Positions 5,354-6,754 of a stretch of DNA of 6,754 nucleotides are shown one piece after another. The DNA comes from Pseudomonadota bacterium (lineage in GTDB: Bacteria; Pseudomonadota; Gammaproteobacteria; Steroidobacterales; Steroidobacteraceae). The DNA lies in assembly GCA_003242275.1 (NCBI GenBank), contig QGUX01000198.1, positions 1 through 6,754 on the forward strand, given 5' to 3'. Position numbers and translations under genes: made by a program. Positions within the stretch are counted from its first letter, which is position 1; each line of letters starts with the position of its first letter. The notes beneath the pieces are model-generated. The model made no database searches, was not told where the DNA came from, and saw nothing but the letters and a program-made list of their open reading frames with translations.

Positions 5354-5941
5354 ATGGTTCTCATCGTGGTCCTGGCAGTGCTGGTGGTCCTGGTGATCTG
5401 GGGCGTGGCCGTCTACAACCGGCTCATCGCCGCGCGCAACAACTTCAGGAACGCGTTCGCGCAGATCGACGTGCAGCTCACGCGCCGTTACGACCTGATC
5501 CCCAACCTGGTCGAGACGGCCAGGGCTTACCTCAAGCACGAGCGCGAGACGCTCGAGGCGGTGATCAGCGCACGCAACACCGCGGTGGCGGGACTGAAGG
5601 CGGCGGCCGCCGATCCGGCCAGCGCCGCCGCGCTGACGCAGCTGTCCGGCGCCGAGGCCGGGCTCAGCGGCGCGCTGGGCCGGCTGTTCGCGCTGGCCGA
5701 GGCCTATCCGGACCTCAAGGCCAACACCACGATGATGCAGCTGTCCGAGGAACTCACCTCCACCGAGAACCGCGTGGCCTTCGCCCGCCAGGCGTTCAAC
5801 GACGCGGTGATGCACTACAACAACGCGCGCGAGATGTTCCCGAATTCCATCATCGCCGGCTGGTTCAGCTTCCAGCCCGCGAAGATGCTCGACGCGCCGG
5901 CACCTGAAAAGCGCGAGCCGCCGCGGGTCAGCTTCGCCTGA
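5354..5941 (+). CDS. lemA: LemA family protein
   Basis: This 195-residue protein has one N-terminal membrane helix (residues 2-20) and a mainly alpha-helical body expected outside the membrane. The ATG at 5354 follows GGGAGAG at a fair spacing. Family signatures are complete: YNRLIAARN (21-29), QIDVQLTRRYDLIPNLVET (37-55), AYPDLKAN (117-124), STENRVAFARQAFNDAV (136-152) and FPNSIIAG (162-169). A short charged/Pro-rich tail (180-195) ends the protein. LemA proteins are conserved membrane-anchored proteins of uncertain function, often encoded beside an M48 protease, as here (21-base gap, same strand). A role as partner or substrate of that protease in envelope quality control is inferred from this association, not shown. 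Confidence 0.95.
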   Translation: MVLIVVLAVLVVLVIWGVAVYNRLIAARNNFRNAFAQIDVQLTRRYDLIPNLVETARAYLKHERETLEAVISARNTAVAGLKAAAADPASAAALTQLSGAEAGLSGALGRLFALAEAYPDLKANTTMMQLSEELTSTENRVAFARQAFNDAVMHYNNAREMFPNSIIAGWFSFQPAKMLDAPAPEKREPPRVSFA

Positions 5942-5962
5942 GGGCGGGCCTGAGCCGCCAGG

Positions 5963-6754
5963 ATGGACTTCTTCGGCGCACAGGCGCGGGCGCGGCGCGG
6001 TTCCCGCCTGCTCGGCTGCGCCTACGCGGCCTGCTTCACCGCCGTGGTGGTGGTGCTGGGCATGCTCGTGCTGTCGGTGCTGCGCTTCACCTACGCCATG
6101 GGGCGGCACGGCGATCCGCTCGAGGCCTCGCTGTGGACCTGGGCGGCGCACCACCCGGGCACGGTACTGGTGGTGCTGCTGGCGCTGGTGGGCTTCATCG
6201 GCGGCGCCAGCCTGCTGCGCATGGTGCAACTGCGCGCCGGCGGCGGCTACGTGGCGCGCAGCCTCGGCGGCGTGCGCGTGGACCGCAACGCCGTGGACCC
6301 GCGCCGGCGCATGCTTTCCAACGTGGTCGAGGAGATGGCCATCGCCTCGGGCGTGCCCATGCCCGAGGTGTACGTGCTCGAGCAGGAGGAAGGCATCAAC
6401 GCCTTCGCGGCCGGCCACACGCCGGCCGACGCCGCGGTGGCGGTGACGCGCGGCGCGCTGGCCCGGCTCAACCGCGAGCAGCTGCAGGGCGTGGTCGCGC
6501 ACGAGTTCAGCCACATCCTCAATGGCGACATGCGCATCTCCCTCCGCCTGCTGGGCATGAACCACGGCCTGATGGCGGTAGCCGCGGCCGGCCGCACCAT
6601 GCTGCGCGCGGCCCGGCACGCCGACCGCGCCGCCGTCTGGCTGGTGGTCATCGGCGTGGCGCTGGCCGTGGTCGGCTACATCGGCTGGATGTTCGCGCGG
6701 CTGCTGCAGGCCTGGCTCTTAAAAAAAACTGACCCACCCACGGAAGAGGAAAGA
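5963..6754 (+). CDS. M48 family zinc metalloprotease (HtpX-like), truncated at contig end
   Basis: This is a membrane-embedded zinc endopeptidase thought to act in envelope protein quality control. The start is the ATG at 5963, 21 bases after lemA, with a weak AGG directly before it. Two N-terminal membrane helices (about 18-41 and 67-88) precede GGGYVARSLGGVRV (93-106) and the protease domain. RRRMLSNVVEEMAIASGVPMP (115-134), NAFAAG (146-151) and the zinc-binding HEFSH (180-184; E181 catalytic) are all present. A third hydrophobic segment is at 225-248. The frame is open to the last base, but homology stops after RLLQA (residue 250, position 6712), where family members continue with an SRQREFLAD-type block holding the third zinc ligand. 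The remaining 14 residues come from adapter-like sequence and should be discarded. The C-terminal third is therefore missing. It is the large-insert LemA-associated type rather than canonical E. coli HtpX. Confidence 0.9.
   Translation, partial: MDFFGAQARARRGSRLLGCAYAACFTAVVVVLGMLVLSVLRFTYAMGRHGDPLEASLWTWAAHHPGTVLVVLLALVGFIGGASLLRMVQLRAGGGYVARSLGGVRVDRNAVDPRRRMLSNVVEEMAIASGVPMPEVYVLEQEEGINAFAAGHTPADAAVAVTRGALARLNREQLQGVVAHEFSHILNGDMRISLRLLGMNHGLMAVAAAGRTMLRAARHADRAAVWLVVIGVALAVVGYIGWMFARLLQAWLLKKTDPPTEEER
6712..6754 (+). other. Degraded Illumina Nextera adapter at right contig end
   Basis: The final 43 bases match, without gaps, the Nextera transposase adapter read-through as I recall it. 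CTGGCTCTT corresponds to CTGTCTCTT (8 of 9), then AAAAAAAACT to ATACACATCT (6 of 10), and GACCCACCCA to GACGCTGCCG (6 of 10). Where the i5 index should be, AGAGGAAA differs by one base from AGAGGATA, the reverse complement of index S503/N503 (TATCCTCT). Mismatches are mostly to A or C, as in low-quality read tails. It begins exactly where the M48 homology breaks off, so it is not organismal DNA. Confidence 0.78.

Noticed and set aside
5291..6619. 442-codon minus-strand frame
   Set aside because: Antisense to lemA and the M48 protease; His/Arg/Gly-rich composition typical of a shadow frame.

Overview
The window is very GC-rich and carries five complete protein-coding genes plus one partial gene at each end. 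LemA next to an M48 membrane peptidase, DUF456, a LysR regulator, NAD-dependent alanine dehydrogenase and an SLC13/RCK permease together suggest a high-GC Pseudomonadota (gamma- or betaproteobacterium). Nothing here fixes the genus. Both ends look like sequencing artefact: the left ~120 bases are almost pure G/C homopolymer runs, and the last ~43 bases resemble a degraded Illumina Nextera adapter. The window is therefore probably one whole short contig, and both partial genes are cut by the assembly, not by biology.

Layout. 1-121: artefactual G/C tract. 3-1367 (-): SLC13-type permease with two RCK_C domains, C-terminal half missing. 1471-2568 (-): alanine dehydrogenase with all catalytic residues. 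2569-2817: a dense regulatory interval with an inverted-repeat operator, a candidate sigma-70 promoter, a hairpin containing a 9-codon mini-ORF, and a strong intrinsic terminator that sits before ald in the direction of ald transcription. 2818-3798 (-): LysR-type regulator. 3799-3979: its leader, with a small upstream ORF, a hairpin over the ribosome binding site and a T-N11-A LysR box. 3980-4795 (-): sulfotransferase. 4795-5283 (-): DUF456 membrane protein, overlapping the sulfotransferase start in TGATG. 5284-5353: divergent promoter interval with an inverted repeat. 5354-5941 (+): LemA. 5963-end (+): M48 zinc metalloprotease with HEFSH.

How the genes fit together. LemA and the M48 protease are a well-known adjacent membrane pair, probably one operon, divergent from a DUF456-sulfotransferase pair that looks translationally coupled. 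LysR, ald and the permease all run on the minus strand, but the terminator separates LysR from ald. I see no good promoter between that terminator and ald, so ald expression may depend on readthrough. That makes the LysR-ald interval a candidate attenuator or small-RNA locus and the most interesting undescribed element here. No CRISPR array, transposon, tRNA, rRNA or defence system was seen.
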